64,000 nucleotides of DNA from Bacteroidota bacterium (lineage in GTDB: Bacteria; Bacteroidota; Bacteroidia; Cytophagales; Cyclobacteriaceae): assembly GCA_018267195.1 (NCBI GenBank), contig JAFDYY010000004.1, positions 35,373 to 99,372 on the forward strand, read 5' to 3'. The notes beneath the pieces were generated by a model. It searched no databases. It was not told where the DNA came from and saw only the letters and a list, made by a program, of their open reading frames with translations. Each line of letters begins with the position of its first letter. Position 1 is the first letter of the stretch. The position numbers and the translations under genes are program-made. Positions 55,011 to 64,000 of this stretch are shown here, piece after piece.

Positions 55011-55018
55011 CATCTTTG
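55011..55018 (+). promoter_or_regulatory. Possible -7 box CATCTTTG four bases before the EamA gene
   Basis: CATCTTTG differs from TATCTTTG by one base and is followed by CCTG and the ATG at 55023, the same spacing as at purD and rbfA. Support is moderate because the first base is off consensus. Confidence 0.35.
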
Positions 55019-55022
55019 CCTG

Positions 55023-55949
55023 ATGGAAATAAAAATGAAATACAGGTTTGCTCAGGGAATATTCATAGCACTGGGTGGAGCCATCCTTTTTTCCACCAAA
55101 GCCATTTGGGTAAAACTGGCCTATCGCGAAGCCCCGGTAGATGCGCTGACATTGCTGGCGTTGCGTATGATTTTTTCATTACCGTTTTTTATTGCAGCGG
55201 CTTTTGTTTCTTCTTCACAAAACACGAATGTAAAATTTACAAAGAGAGAATGGGTGGGCATAGCGCTGATTGGTTGTCTGGGTTATTACATCAGCAGTTT
55301 GCTCGACTTTGCCGGGTTGAAGTATGTATCGGCAGGTATTGAACGCCTGATTTTATTTGCTTACCCCACATTTGCTTTACTGATGTCGGCCTTTCTATTT
55401 AAACAAGAGGTGAAGCCCATTCAATGGCTGGCACTGACCATTACCTATTTGGGTTTAATAGCCGCTTTTTTAGGAGAGGTAGATTTTGGGTCAGCCCAAA
55501 ATTCTAATTTCATTTTTGGATCGATCTTAATTTTTATATGTGCCATCACCTATGCGGGGTACATGGTAGGCAGTGGAAGAATCATTCCTAAAGTAGGGGC
55601 TTCCAAATTCAACAGCTATGCCATGAGTTTTGCGGGAGCGGGTGTGCTTGTTCATTTTTCTATTCACCGCAACGGGTCGTTGGTTGGACAACCGACTATA
55701 ATCTATCTGTATAGTTTGCTGATGGCTATTTTTGCCACGGTGTTGCCTTCGTATCTGGTAGCGACTTCCATCAATAAAATCGGAGCTAATAATGTGGCCA
55801 TTATCGGAAGTGTGGGGCCGGTGTCCACTATTGTGCTGGCCAATATTTTTTTAGGCGAAGCTATTACTTTTTGGCAACTGCTGGGAACGGCCCTGATTTT
55901 AGTGGGCGTACTACTGATTGGAAAACAAGCTAACCAGTCCGAAAACTGA
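55023..55949 (+). CDS. EamA/DMT family transporter
   Basis: The 308-residue inner-membrane protein has ten hydrophobic segments in two EamA repeats (FIALGGAILFSTKAIWVKLA at the start of the first, FIFGSILIFICAITYAGYMV at the second). The typical closing GPVSTIVLANIFLGEAI and LLGTALILVGVLLIG are present. Such drug/metabolite exporters move small molecules; the substrate cannot be inferred. It lies just after the truncated permease copy, and its composition is that of the normal chromosome, so the break lies between them. It converges on infB with no gap. Confidence 0.9.
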   Translation: MEIKMKYRFAQGIFIALGGAILFSTKAIWVKLAYREAPVDALTLLALRMIFSLPFFIAAAFVSSSQNTNVKFTKREWVGIALIGCLGYYISSLLDFAGLKYVSAGIERLILFAYPTFALLMSAFLFKQEVKPIQWLALTITYLGLIAAFLGEVDFGSAQNSNFIFGSILIFICAITYAGYMVGSGRIIPKVGASKFNSYAMSFAGAGVLVHFSIHRNGSLVGQPTIIYLYSLLMAIFATVLPSYLVATSINKIGANNVAIIGSVGPVSTIVLANIFLGEAITFWQLLGTALILVGVLLIGKQANQSEN

Positions 55950-58574
55950 TCAGAGCGATTTTTTCACTTCGCGCATCTCATAGCTTTCAATAACATCGCC
56001 TACTTTAATGTCGTTGAAGTTATCAATGCCCATACCACAATCGAACCCGGCTTTTACTTCGCCTGCATCGTCTTTGAAACGTTTGAGTGAATTGAGTTTG
56101 CCGGCAAATACCACAATGCCATCGCGGATGAGGCGCACCTGGTTGTTGCGTTTAATGTACCCATCCGTTACCATACATCCGGCTACCGTACCTACTTTAG
56201 AAATCTTAAATACATCTCTTACTTCGGCATTGCCTACAATCACTTCTTCCAGTTCTTTTTCGAGCATACCTTCCATCGCGGCCTTTACATCGTTAATGGC
56301 ATCGTAAATAATGGAGTACAACCGGATTTCGATCTCTTCATTTTCAGCGAGCCTGCGGGCTGATGCAGAAGGACGAACCTGGAAGCCAACGATGATGGCA
56401 TCGGAGGCAGAGGCCAACAGCACATCGGATTCGGATATTTGGCCTACCGCTTTGTGAATGATACTAACGGCTACCTTAGGTGTAGAAAGTTTAAGCAGGG
56501 AATCGGAAAGCGCTTCGATGGATCCGTCCACATCGCCTTTTACAATCACATTCAGTTGCTTGAATGAACCAATGGCCAGACGTCTGCCGATTTCATCCAG
56601 CGTAATATGTTTTTTGGTGCGTATGTTTTGCTCGCGTAGAATTTGGCTGCGTTTATTGGCCACTTCCCGTGCCTCACGATCGGTTTCGTAAACCTGAAAC
56701 TTCTCACCGGCTTGAGGAGCGCCATCTAAACCAAGAACCTGAACGGGCGTTGACGGCCCCGCTTCTTTTATTTTTTTGCCGGTGTCGTCAAACATGGCTT
56801 TTACGCGCCCATGATTTGAACCCGCTACCATAATATCGCCCACCTTTAAAGTGCCGGCTTGCACCATAAGGGTAGTTACATAGCCGCGGCCTTTGTCCAG
56901 TTCGGCTTCAATGATAGATCCTTGTGCCGCCTTATTTTGATTGGCTTTAAGATTCAGCAATTCTGCCTCGAGCAATACTTTTTCCAGAAGTTCATCAATG
57001 CCCACTCCGGTCTTGGCTGAGATGGCCTGGCTTTGATATTTACCGCCCCAGTCTTCTACCAGAATATTTAATTTGGATAATGATTCTTTTACTTTTTCCG
57101 GATTAGCTCCCGGCTTATCAATTTTGTTAATGGCAAAAATCAGAGGCACACCCGCTACCTGGGCATGGTTAATGGCTTCTTTGGTTTGCGGCATTACATC
57201 ATCATCTGCGGCAATTACAATAATGGCAATATCCGTCAGTTTGGCACCGCGCGCACGCATGGCTGTAAAAGCTTCGTGGCCGGGTGTATCGAGAAAAGCA
57301 ATTTTTTGGCCGCTGTTGGTAGTTACATTATAGGCTCCAATGTGTTGGGTAATACCTCCTGCTTCGGAGGCTACCACTTTTGTTTCCCGGATATAATCGA
57401 GCAAAGAAGTCTTTCCATGGTCAACATGCCCCATAATTGTTACGATCGGGGCACGCGGTTGCAACTCTTCTTCGAGTTCAGCTTCCTGTACATCTTCCTC
57501 TTCGCCCTCGGATGTGGTAAACTGTACCTCATAACCAAATTCATCGGCAATGATGGTAATGGCTTCTGCATCCAATCGCTGATTAATGGAAACAAACATG
57601 CCCAGACTCATGCAGGTAGAAATTACCTCGTTTACAGAAACATTCATCAATGAAGCTAAGTCGTTAGCTGAAATGAACTCGGTTACTTTGAGTGTTTTCG
57701 ATTGCTCTTGTTCTTGCTGCAGACGTTCTTCTTCCGCCTCGGAAACGGCCTGGCGTTTTTCTTTACGATATTTTGCACCGGTAAATTTCTTTTGGCCGCT
57801 GCTCAATTTGGCAAGCGTAGCGCGAATTTGATCTTGAATTTCTTTGTCGGTAGGTTCTACTTTTTGAACTCGCGGGGCAGGACGTTGCCCTTTGCCCGCA
57901 CCACCGGCCGGTTTAGGCCCTTTCGATTCATTGAAATTAGGAATGCGTTTGCGTGGTCTCTTTTGTTGCTGAATTGGTTTCTTTGCCGGGTCAGGCGGGG
58001 TGGTGGGCAGATTGATTTTATCTAATACCTTCAGCCCTTGCAGTTTGTCGGCCCGGGCTTTTACCACTTCTATTTCGGGAGCTTTTTCTACCGGAGGCTG
58101 AATTTCCGGAGCCTTTTCTACCACTGGTTCTTTTACTACTTCTTCCGGTTCTTTTTTCTTTTTGGTAAGCTCTACTTTGCCCAGTACTTTAATTCCCTCC
58201 AGCTTAGGTTTTTCAATTTCAACCTTATCGGGTTTGGGTTCTTCTTTGTGTTTAATGATTTCTTTCGAGCCCAAATTTTTGATGAGCATACTCTCTTCTT
58301 CATCCGTCTTTTTGCGGTGCACTTCAGGTTCTGGCTTGGGGGCTACATTTTCGGCATGCTTGGTGCCGATGGTAAGCCCCGAGGCTTCCATCTTTTCGGA
58401 GGCGGAAGAAGCATATTCTTTGGCCAGCATGGCAAACTGCTCGGCACTGAGTTTAGCGTTGGGGTTATTATCAATTTTAATTCCTTTTTTGCCTAAAAAG
58501 TCCAAAATCGTGTTGTGCCCAACGTTGAGTTTGCGCGATGCCTGACCTAACCGTATGCCTTTTTCTTCTGCCAT
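55950..58574 (-). CDS. infB: Translation initiation factor IF-2
   Basis: IF-2 is the GTPase that brings initiator tRNA to the 30S subunit. The 874 residues have an N-terminal IF2N segment ([20 protein letters not shown]) and a long Lys/Glu/Pro-rich linker with VEKAPEI repeated. The GTPase motifs are [26 protein letters not shown] and FAINKIDKP. Domains II-IV end with [20 protein letters not shown]. It is the last gene of rimP-nusA-infB, a widely conserved order. Confidence 0.97.
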   Translation of the reverse strand: MAEEKGIRLGQASRKLNVGHNTILDFLGKKGIKIDNNPNAKLSAEQFAMLAKEYASSASEKMEASGLTIGTKHAENVAPKPEPEVHRKKTDEEESMLIKNLGSKEIIKHKEEPKPDKVEIEKPKLEGIKVLGKVELTKKKKEPEEVVKEPVVEKAPEIQPPVEKAPEIEVVKARADKLQGLKVLDKINLPTTPPDPAKKPIQQQKRPRKRIPNFNESKGPKPAGGAGKGQRPAPRVQKVEPTDKEIQDQIRATLAKLSSGQKKFTGAKYRKEKRQAVSEAEEERLQQEQEQSKTLKVTEFISANDLASLMNVSVNEVISTCMSLGMFVSINQRLDAEAITIIADEFGYEVQFTTSEGEEEDVQEAELEEELQPRAPIVTIMGHVDHGKTSLLDYIRETKVVASEAGGITQHIGAYNVTTNSGQKIAFLDTPGHEAFTAMRARGAKLTDIAIIVIAADDDVMPQTKEAINHAQVAGVPLIFAINKIDKPGANPEKVKESLSKLNILVEDWGGKYQSQAISAKTGVGIDELLEKVLLEAELLNLKANQNKAAQGSIIEAELDKGRGYVTTLMVQAGTLKVGDIMVAGSNHGRVKAMFDDTGKKIKEAGPSTPVQVLGLDGAPQAGEKFQVYETDREAREVANKRSQILREQNIRTKKHITLDEIGRRLAIGSFKQLNVIVKGDVDGSIEALSDSLLKLSTPKVAVSIIHKAVGQISESDVLLASASDAIIVGFQVRPSASARRLAENEEIEIRLYSIIYDAINDVKAAMEGMLEKELEEVIVGNAEVRDVFKISKVGTVAGCMVTDGYIKRNNQVRLIRDGIVVFAGKLNSLKRFKDDAGEVKAGFDCGMGIDNFNDIKVGDVIESYEMREVKKSL

Positions 58575-58636
58575 GAGCTCAAATATCTCTTATTTTTTTC
58601 GATTTACGAGTTTATGCTATTGTTATAATCTGATTC

Positions 58637-59884
58637 TTATTGTTCAAACTCCTTCTTCAATACGTTCAGTACCTGATCAATCGTTTCTTCTTCCAGATCG
58701 GTTCTGCGCGCCAGCTCTTCGGTGTTTAAAGCGAGCACGCTCTTGGCCGTATCGAGCCCGATGCGTTTGAGTTCATCAATCACCCAGCTTTCTACCTCAT
58801 CGCTGAATTCATCCAAATCCACATCTTCTTCTTCTTGTGTGCCATCGGTTTCGCGGAACACGTCTATTTCCATACCCACCAAACGTCCGGCAAGTTTAAT
58901 GTTGAGTCCACCTTTGCCAATGGCCAACGAAACCTGATCGGGCTTAAGGAATACGGCTACCCGTGCGTTTTCCTTATCTACTTTGATGCTGGTAATTTTG
59001 GCCGGGCTCAAAGCACGCTGGATGTATAATTCCAGGTTTTCGGTAAAGTTGATAACATCAATATTTTCGTTTTGCAATTCCCGCACCACGGCATGAATAC
59101 GCGAGCCCTTCATCCCTACGCAGGCACCCACCGGGTCAATTCGGTCATCGTAGGATTCTACGGCTACCTTAGCACGCTCGCCCGGTTCGCGTACTACTTT
59201 TTTGATAGTAATCAGCCCATCATACACTTCCGGAACTTCCTGCTCAAACAAACGTTCCAGAAAAACGGGCGATGTTCTAGACATAATAATTTTTGGGCTT
59301 CCGTTTACCATATCCACTTTGTGTACGATGGCTCGCACGGTTTCGCCTTTGCGGTAGCGATCTTTGGGGATCTGCTCGCTCCGGGGAATAGAAATTTCGT
59401 TTCCTTCGGCATCGGTTAACAACACTTCGCGCGAAAGGATTTGATATACTTCTCCGCTTATAATTTCGCCTACGATGTCTTTGTATTTTTGGAAGAGAAT
59501 GTCTTTTTCAAGGTCTTTTACTTTTTGGATGAGCGCCTGGCGAGCGGTGGTTACAGCCCGGCGGCCGAAATCTTCTAAGTGAATTTCTTCGGCTACCTCT
59601 TCGCCTACTTCAAAATCGGGCTCAATCTTTTGGGCATCCGAAAGACTGATCTTGTCGTGATCCCAAATATCCTCGCTTTCGTCATCTACGATTTCGCGAA
59701 AGCGCCAGATTTCCAAATCGCCCTTGTCGGCATTAACGATAATGTCGAAGTTATCGTCTTGTACATATTTTTTGCGGATCATGTTGCGAAACACATCTTC
59801 CAATATGCGGATCATGGTGGGTCGGTCGATGTTTTTCTGTTTGGCAAAATCGGCAAACGATTCAATTAATGTAGATGCATCCAT
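58637..59884 (-). CDS. nusA: Transcription termination/antitermination protein NusA
   Basis: NusA binds RNA polymerase and nascent RNA and affects pausing and termination. The 415 residues have the N-terminal polymerase-binding domain (LIESFADFAKQKNIDRPTMI), an S1 domain with GEIISGEVYQILSREVLL and two KH domains (VGACVGMKGSRIHAVVREL and LAIGKGGLNIKLAGRLVG). A short acidic end (DGTQEEEDVDLDEFSDEVES) and a C-terminal helical repeat follow. The gap to infB is 62 bases and to rimP eight bases. Confidence 0.97.
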   Translation of the reverse strand: MDASTLIESFADFAKQKNIDRPTMIRILEDVFRNMIRKKYVQDDNFDIIVNADKGDLEIWRFREIVDDESEDIWDHDKISLSDAQKIEPDFEVGEEVAEEIHLEDFGRRAVTTARQALIQKVKDLEKDILFQKYKDIVGEIISGEVYQILSREVLLTDAEGNEISIPRSEQIPKDRYRKGETVRAIVHKVDMVNGSPKIIMSRTSPVFLERLFEQEVPEVYDGLITIKKVVREPGERAKVAVESYDDRIDPVGACVGMKGSRIHAVVRELQNENIDVINFTENLELYIQRALSPAKITSIKVDKENARVAVFLKPDQVSLAIGKGGLNIKLAGRLVGMEIDVFRETDGTQEEEDVDLDEFSDEVESWVIDELKRIGLDTAKSVLALNTEELARRTDLEEETIDQVLNVLKKEFEQ

Positions 59885-59892
59885 TGTTCGGT

Positions 59893-60351
59893 CTATTTAA
59901 AAGATACGGTTACAAAAGCTTTTTCTATTTCAGCAAAGAAAATTTCTTTGCTTTTCAGTTCTATTTTTTTTCCTTCCTTTTCTTTTTCTTCAATTACAAT
60001 TTTTTCAGATTCTACGATCTGCAACGCCCCTTGAATAATTTTTTTATCCCGCAAATGTATCTTCAGTTGGCGGCCTATGTTTTTGACAAACTGCCGGTGC
60101 CATTTTAGCGGATGGTCCAAGCCGGGGGTAGTTACTTCAATGGAGTAATTATCTTCTGTTAAAGTTTCCAATAAGCTATTTAATGAGCGGCTTACAGTGG
60201 CACAATCGTCTATAGTAACCCCCTGATCGCCATCTATAATCACGGTAAATTTCATAGGCTTGTGCTTGCTTACCACCACATCCACTAAAAAATGGGCGGG
60301 GTTGGTAAGGGCCTGCTGTGCCAGTTCGGTTGCTTTTTCTTTCCAGTCCAT
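59893..60351 (-). CDS. rimP: Ribosome maturation factor RimP
   Basis: RimP helps assemble the 30S subunit. The 152 residues fit the family: ALTNPAHFLVDVVVSKHKPM, VTIDDCATVSRSLNSLLE, YSIEVTTPGLDHPLKW and a basic C-terminal part. It is the first gene of the rimP-nusA-infB operon. A strong hairpin ends only seven bases before its start. Confidence 0.94.
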   Translation of the reverse strand: MDWKEKATELAQQALTNPAHFLVDVVVSKHKPMKFTVIIDGDQGVTIDDCATVSRSLNSLLETLTEDNYSIEVTTPGLDHPLKWHRQFVKNIGRQLKIHLRDKKIIQGALQIVESEKIVIEEKEKEGKKIELKSKEIFFAEIEKAFVTVSFK

Positions 60352-60384
60352 ACAAACAAAGAGGGGACTTTTAGGTCCCCTCTT
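60352..60384 (-). terminator. Strong hairpin with T-rich tail, directly before rimP
   Basis: A perfect 10-bp stem (60375-60384 with 60359-60368, six-base loop) is followed on the minus strand by TGTTTGT and then the rimP ATG. It lies 73 bases after the yihY stop, so it probably ends the mltG-thioesterase-yihY transcript. Its position on the rimP start means any read-through transcript would fold right over the ribosome site. Confidence 0.65.
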
Positions 60385-60457
60385 AATTAATTTTCGTAAG
60401 AAGATGCGGCAAAATTAATTGAATTTTTGGGAAGTGCAAAAAAATACTTTCCCAGGT

Positions 60458-61453
60458 TTATCGGAACGATTTTACCGCCCGCTCGGTGCGCTGAAAAGTT
60501 TTGATAGCTTCCATTTTCCGGGCGTAATGAAGGCTTGCATTAATTTCATAACCAAACAATAAAATAACAGTAACCAACTGAACCCACACCATTAACGCAA
60601 TAAGAACACCAATGGAGCCGTACACTTTATTATAACTGCTGAAATTAGTTACGTAATAAGAAAACCCATACGAAAGCGCCAGTATGGCCAGCGTGGCAAA
60701 GGTAGAGCCAACCGAAAAAAAACGCCAGTTGTAATGTACGGCCGGCCCAAAGTAGTAGATGCACGAGATGGCAATAAAAAATACAATAAACATAATGCCG
60801 AAGCGGATCAATACAAAAAGGTAGAGGGTGTATTGGGTAAGATTAACCTTGCCGAGTTGCTCCAGGTGCTCGGTGGCATAGTTCAACCCAATTTGCCCGG
60901 CAATGAGTAAGGCTACGGCCGCAATTAACACAACCGAAAGCATGAGTGTCAGGGCCGTAGCCAGCAATCGTGTTTTAAACCAATTTCTTTTTTCTATGGT
61001 GCGATAACAGGCATTGAACGCCCGCATGAGCGACACCATACCATTGGTGGAAAGATAAACCGCCAGTATAAAACCAAAAGTGAGCAACCCCCCCCGGTGT
61101 TTGCTTACAATATCTAAAATGGTAGAGGAAGCCACCGCATACATGGTGTCGGGAATGGCTTCCGACATAAACTTCATAATGGTGCCCGTGGTAATCTCCG
61201 GAAAGTAGAGCGAGATGTAGGGAATGAGGGTGAACAAAAATATGATAGCCGGAAAAATGGCCAGAATAAAATTGAAGGCCACCCCGTTGGCACGGTCAAG
61301 AATTTCATCTTCGGAGATATTGAAGAAAAAAATCTTTAAAAATTTATAAAAAGAAAGATTATTGTATTTCTTGAATTTAATGTGCTTCAGCCAATGGCGC
61401 GTGGTGCGTGCCGTCTGAAAATACAACATCCGTTTTCGGGTAACGTATTTCAT
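60458..61453 (-). CDS. YihY/BrkB family membrane protein
   Basis: From ATG 61453 the 331-residue protein has six membrane segments (for example NGVAFNFILAIFPAIIFLFT, LLATALTLMLSVVLIAAVAL, VYGSIGVLIALMVWVQLVTV). This is the YihY/BrkB family layout, once misannotated as ribonuclease BN; the true function is unknown. The start overlaps the thioesterase stop (ATGA), which argues against the longer frame back to 61501. Confidence 0.9.
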   Translation of the reverse strand: MKYVTRKRMLYFQTARTTRHWLKHIKFKKYNNLSFYKFLKIFFFNISEDEILDRANGVAFNFILAIFPAIIFLFTLIPYISLYFPEITTGTIMKFMSEAIPDTMYAVASSTILDIVSKHRGGLLTFGFILAVYLSTNGMVSLMRAFNACYRTIEKRNWFKTRLLATALTLMLSVVLIAAVALLIAGQIGLNYATEHLEQLGKVNLTQYTLYLFVLIRFGIMFIVFFIAISCIYYFGPAVHYNWRFFSVGSTFATLAILALSYGFSYYVTNFSSYNKVYGSIGVLIALMVWVQLVTVILLFGYEINASLHYARKMEAIKTFQRTERAVKSFR

Positions 61454-61857
61454 CCAAAGAAAGGGATGAGTACTCGCTGAAACTGTTCGGGCGGGCGGCA
61501 AGGCTTTCCGTTGGTTTTGTTTACAAAAGCCAACAAAGTTTCTCCTTGATGGATCAGCTTGTTAGATTCGTTGAAAATATCATAATGAAAAAGAATGCGC
61601 ACCCCCGGCTTTTCCTGAATGGTGGTAACAATGCGCAACTCATCATCGTACAAAGCGGGCGACAAGTATTTTGATTTGTTTTCCAGCACGGGCATCATTA
61701 CCCCCCCATCTTCCAGTTCCTTATAGGTAATGCCGAGTTGTCGCAAACTTTCTACCCGGGCTACTTCATAATACATGGCGTAATTTCCGTAGTACACGTA
61801 CCCCATCTGGTCGGTTTCACCATAACGTACTCTGATTTTGGTTTCTGAACGGTACAT
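61450..61857 (-). CDS. Acyl-CoA thioesterase, YbgC/FadM type
   Basis: The 135-residue hot-dog fold protein has the catalytic motif VRYGETDQMGYVYYGNYAMY, then YYEVARVESLRQLGITYKEL and the closing LFHYDIFNESNKLIHQGETL. Such enzymes hydrolyse acyl-CoA or acyl-carrier thioesters; the substrate is unknown. Its start shares one base with the mltG stop (TAATG), so the two are translationally coupled. Confidence 0.92.
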   Translation of the reverse strand: MYRSETKIRVRYGETDQMGYVYYGNYAMYYEVARVESLRQLGITYKELEDGGVMMPVLENKSKYLSPALYDDELRIVTTIQEKPGVRILFHYDIFNESNKLIHQGETLLAFVNKTNGKPCRPPEQFQRVLIPFFG

Positions 61858-62909
61858 TATTTTTTATTTTTTTCGGCCTTGGCCATTTCTGCATCCAGCG
61901 CTTTTTGGTACCGGTGGGCATTCTTGTTGTGATCTTCTAAATTATGCGCAAAGTTATGATAGCCCGAAAAATCTTCTTTGGCACACATATAATAATAATC
62001 GTGATGCTGGTAGTTCAGCACTGCGTCAATACTGGCAATTTGCGGCACATTAATTGGCCCGGGGGGAAGGCCGGGGTACATATAAGTGTTGTAGGGCGAC
62101 TTGATTTGTTTGTGCCCGTTCAGTACGCGCTTCAGCGTAAAATCGCCCACAGCATAAACTAAGGTGGGGTCTGCCTGCAGGGCAATGTCTTTCTTTAACC
62201 GGTTCAAGTACAAGCCGGCAATAACAGGGGCTTCGTCTGGCTTTACAGTTTCGGCCTGAACAATAGAAGCCAGGATAGAAACTTCAATGGGGGTGAGGCC
62301 GGTTTGTTTGGCTTTAGCTAACCGTTCGGCACTCCAAAATTTTTTGTACTCGGTATTCATCCGGGCAACTAATTCTTCCGGCAGGATAGTGTAATATACT
62401 TCGTACGTGTTGGGAATGAACAGGCACAGAATATTATCCTTGGTAAACCCCTCCTGATTGGATGAAATAAATTGATCGAGCGATCGGTTGAATTCATCCG
62501 GAGAAAGTCCCAGGTTTTTAGTTATTTTTTCGGCCAGATCCTGGCGTAATCGCACATAAGAAAACGTAATGTTCACTTTTTCCTGGCGACCCGATTTAAG
62601 TACACTCAGCGCTTGAAGATTCGTCATGTTTCTTCGCAAAATATAACGCCCGCTTATTACCGATTGGCTATACCCAGTAAGCCGGGCTAGAAAATTAAAC
62701 GACACGGCATCGTTTATAAATGCATTGTCGTAAAGACGTTTTTGCAGATCGGCAAAGGATTCTCCCGGGCGGATAATGAAGGCACGGTCTTCTTGATCCA
62801 CCAAAATATTGGGCGTAAAGCAAACCTGGTAAGAATAAAAGGCAAACGTAATCAGCAACGTGGATCCGATAATGTAAAACGCGAGTTTGCCTTTGCTTAC
62901 TTCTTTCAT
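61857..62909 (-). CDS. mltG: Endolytic transglycosylase MltG
   Basis: MltG cuts nascent peptidoglycan strands, setting their length, with its active domain in the periplasm. From ATG 62909 the 350 residues start with a short cytoplasmic part and one membrane segment (LAFYIIGSTLLITFAFYSYQ). A LysM-like part (FIIRPGESFADLQKRLYDN) follows, and then the YceG domain with SILASIVQAETVKPDEAPVI (catalytic Glu in QAET), YLNRLKKDIALQADPTLVYA and SPYNTYMYPGLPPGPINVP. It heads a three-gene operon. Confidence 0.94.
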   Translation of the reverse strand: MKEVSKGKLAFYIIGSTLLITFAFYSYQVCFTPNILVDQEDRAFIIRPGESFADLQKRLYDNAFINDAVSFNFLARLTGYSQSVISGRYILRRNMTNLQALSVLKSGRQEKVNITFSYVRLRQDLAEKITKNLGLSPDEFNRSLDQFISSNQEGFTKDNILCLFIPNTYEVYYTILPEELVARMNTEYKKFWSAERLAKAKQTGLTPIEVSILASIVQAETVKPDEAPVIAGLYLNRLKKDIALQADPTLVYAVGDFTLKRVLNGHKQIKSPYNTYMYPGLPPGPINVPQIASIDAVLNYQHHDYYYMCAKEDFSGYHNFAHNLEDHNKNAHRYQKALDAEMAKAEKNKK

Positions 62910-62931
62910 GCTTTTATAAAAAATCAAGTTT

Positions 62932-62939
62932 CAAAATTA
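62932..62939 (-). promoter_or_regulatory. Possible -7 box TAATTTTG of the mltG operon
   Basis: On the minus strand TAATTTTG fits TAnnTTTG and lies 22 bases upstream of the mltG start. It sits in the 79-base gap shared with the divergent YciO/TsaC-type gene. No clear -33 element. Confidence 0.4.
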
Positions 62940-62976
62940 CAAAATGAAAGACGATTCTACAGACCGATTCTCAGGC

Positions 62977-62984
62977 TATCTTTG
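62977..62984 (+). promoter_or_regulatory. -7 box TATCTTTG four bases before the YciO/TsaC-type gene
   Basis: TATCTTTG is followed by CACA and the ATG at 62989. It falls inside the longer frame from 62944, so it also decides the start. The same arrangement occurs at purD and rbfA. Confidence 0.55.
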
Positions 62985-62988
62985 CACA

Positions 62989-63618
62989 ATGCCAGCCGAA
63001 CTAATAAAAATTCACCCGCTAAACCCCGAGCCGCGTAAAATTGGCCGCACGGTAGAGTGGCTGCAACGCGGGGGGATTATTGTTTACCCTACCGATACTA
63101 TTTACGGAATCGGCTGCGACCTGACCAACCGCAGATCGGTTGAACGATTGTGTACTATTTTAGGCATCAAGCCGATGAAGCTGAGCCTCTCATTTATTTG
63201 TCATGATTTGAGCCACATCTCTAAATATGTAAAACGGATAGACACCCCGATATTTAAAATGTTAAAAAAAACATTACCAGGCCCGTTTACTTTTATTTTT
63301 GAATCCACCACGGAAGTGCCCAAAATATTAGGGGTTACCAAAAAAACAGTAGGTATTCGCATTCCCAATCATGCCATTCCTCTGGATGTAGTAAAACAAT
63401 TGGGCAACCCGCTGATTACAGCATCTATAAAAAATGATGATGAGATTAAAGAATATACCACCGACCCCGAGGAGATATACGAAGATTTTAAACACCAGGT
63501 GGATTTAGTAATTGATGGCGGAGCCGGTGGAAATATCCCCTCTACTATTGTTGACTGTACCGGTGAAGCGCCCATCGTAACAAGGCACGGCCTTGGTAAT
63601 ATAGATCAATATAGTTAA
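62989..63618 (+). CDS. YciO/TsaC-family protein (threonylcarbamoyl-AMP synthase superfamily)
   Basis: From ATG 62989 the 209-residue protein has the YrdC fold: [51 protein letters not shown] and the end [20 protein letters not shown]. TsaC makes the threonylcarbamoyl-AMP used for t6A37 of tRNA. In detail ([32 protein letters not shown]) it is closer to YciO, whose own role is less certain, and the usual KxR motif of TsaC near residue 55 is not obvious. It may still be the t6A enzyme here. The WbqC-like gene starts two bases after its stop. Confidence 0.85.
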   Translation: MPAELIKIHPLNPEPRKIGRTVEWLQRGGIIVYPTDTIYGIGCDLTNRRSVERLCTILGIKPMKLSLSFICHDLSHISKYVKRIDTPIFKMLKKTLPGPFTFIFESTTEVPKILGVTKKTVGIRIPNHAIPLDVVKQLGNPLITASIKNDDEIKEYTTDPEEIYEDFKHQVDLVIDGGAGGNIPSTIVDCTGEAPIVTRHGLGNIDQYS

Positions 63619-63620
63619 GC

Positions 63621-64000
63621 ATGATCGCACGGATTGAGCCGCATTATCTTCCTTCGCTCGAATTTTTTTGCGCCCTTGTGGATTACGATCTTATATTAAT
63701 AGAACAACACGGATATTTTGCCAAACAGACATATCGCAACCGGTGCTACATCAATACCGCGCAAGAAAAAAAAATTTTGTCCGTACCATTAAATAACCGC
63801 CATGGCAAAATTCTTTTTAAGGAAGTGAGAATGGAAGAAGGAACCCGCTGGCGAAACACCCATTGGCGGACGATCGAATCAGCTTACCGAAGTTCTCCTT
63901 ATTTTGAATTTTATTCCGATGAGCTAAGGTCTATTTTATTTAAGGCACACACATTTCTTATAGACCTGAATACAGAATTGCTGTCATTCTGTCTTAAGAA
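63621..64000 (+). CDS. WbqC-family protein, N-terminal part (3' end outside window)
   Basis: The frame from ATG 63621 is open to the end of the window (126 residues visible). The sequence IARIEPHYLPSLEFFCALVD, then YFAKQTYRNRCYINTAQEKK and ILSVPLNNRHGKI, is that of the WbqC family, whose members occur in O-antigen clusters and elsewhere in Bacteroidota; the biochemical role is not established. RTIESAYRSSPYFEFYSDEL is the conserved middle part. It is probably in an operon with the YciO/TsaC-type gene. Confidence 0.85.
   Translation, partial: MIARIEPHYLPSLEFFCALVDYDLILIEQHGYFAKQTYRNRCYINTAQEKKILSVPLNNRHGKILFKEVRMEEGTRWRNTHWRTIESAYRSSPYFEFYSDELRSILFKAHTFLIDLNTELLSFCLK

Noticed and set aside
54968..55342. 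124-codon plus-strand frame overlapping the EamA gene
   Set aside because: Mostly an out-of-frame reading of the EamA gene, with a short leader of no recognised kind.
58038..58496. 152-codon Phe-rich frame on the plus strand
   Set aside because: Antisense of the Lys/Glu-rich linker of IF-2; Lys/Glu codons read as Phe/Leu on the other strand.

Overview
The window is chromosomal DNA of a Bacteroidota bacterium, most likely of the Cytophagales type. The evidence is a set of type IX secretion (T9SS) and gliding genes (PorU, PorV, GldH, and the end of a PorW/SprE-like protein), two secreted proteins with T9SS C-terminal sorting domains, signal peptides that leave Gln at +1, TAnnTTTG promoter -7 boxes, and starts without Shine-Dalgarno sequences. 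Base composition is moderate. AT-richer patches lie at about 1.1-3.5 kb, 9.6-10.9 kb and 51.4-55.0 kb. I saw no rRNA, tRNA, CRISPR array, phage or insertion sequence.

Layout. 1-4.3 kb: end of a PorW/SprE-like lipoprotein, a terminator, a gene-poor AT-rich stretch with two unknown small proteins, and an M43 metalloprotease whose frame is broken in a run of six T. 4.3-9.6 kb: class A penicillin-binding protein, a TonB-like protein and uvrC. 9.8-29.2 kb: mostly minus strand. A run of 16 genes with no gap above 62 bases goes from a metallo-hydrolase and pssA through porU (sortase), porV and an M16 homologue. It continues into nucleotide-sugar synthesis (UDP-glucuronate epimerase, UDP-GlcNAc 6-dehydrogenase, galE, wbpE, wbpD, wbpB, rfbA, rfbC, rfbB) and ends with a prolyl oligopeptidase and a GNAT acetyltransferase. 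29.4-51.3 kb: housekeeping (truA, guaB, purD, ricT-gldH, rbfA, gltD, polA), a repeat-rich secreted protein, a probable glutaminyl cyclase, an acyl-CoA synthetase and a serine hydrolase. 51.8-55 kb: a PadR regulator and MacB/FtsX-type permease, followed by the stump of a second permease copy. 55-64 kb: an EamA transporter, rimP-nusA-infB, mltG-thioesterase-yihY, a YciO/TsaC-type gene and the start of a WbqC-family gene.

How the genes fit together. The strongest theme is secretion and surface attachment. PorV and PorU carry T9SS cargo and cleave its C-terminal domain. In Porphyromonas gingivalis the cargo is joined to lipopolysaccharide through a sugar of the Wbp pathway. Here the genes expected to convert UDP-GlcNAc into a 2,3-diamino-glucuronate derivative lie just downstream of porU-porV on the same strand. 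Six secreted proteins in the window are predicted to have Gln as first mature residue, and a glutaminyl-cyclase-like lipoprotein that could cap such ends is also present.

All assignments rest on reading the sequence and remembered family features. No database search was run.
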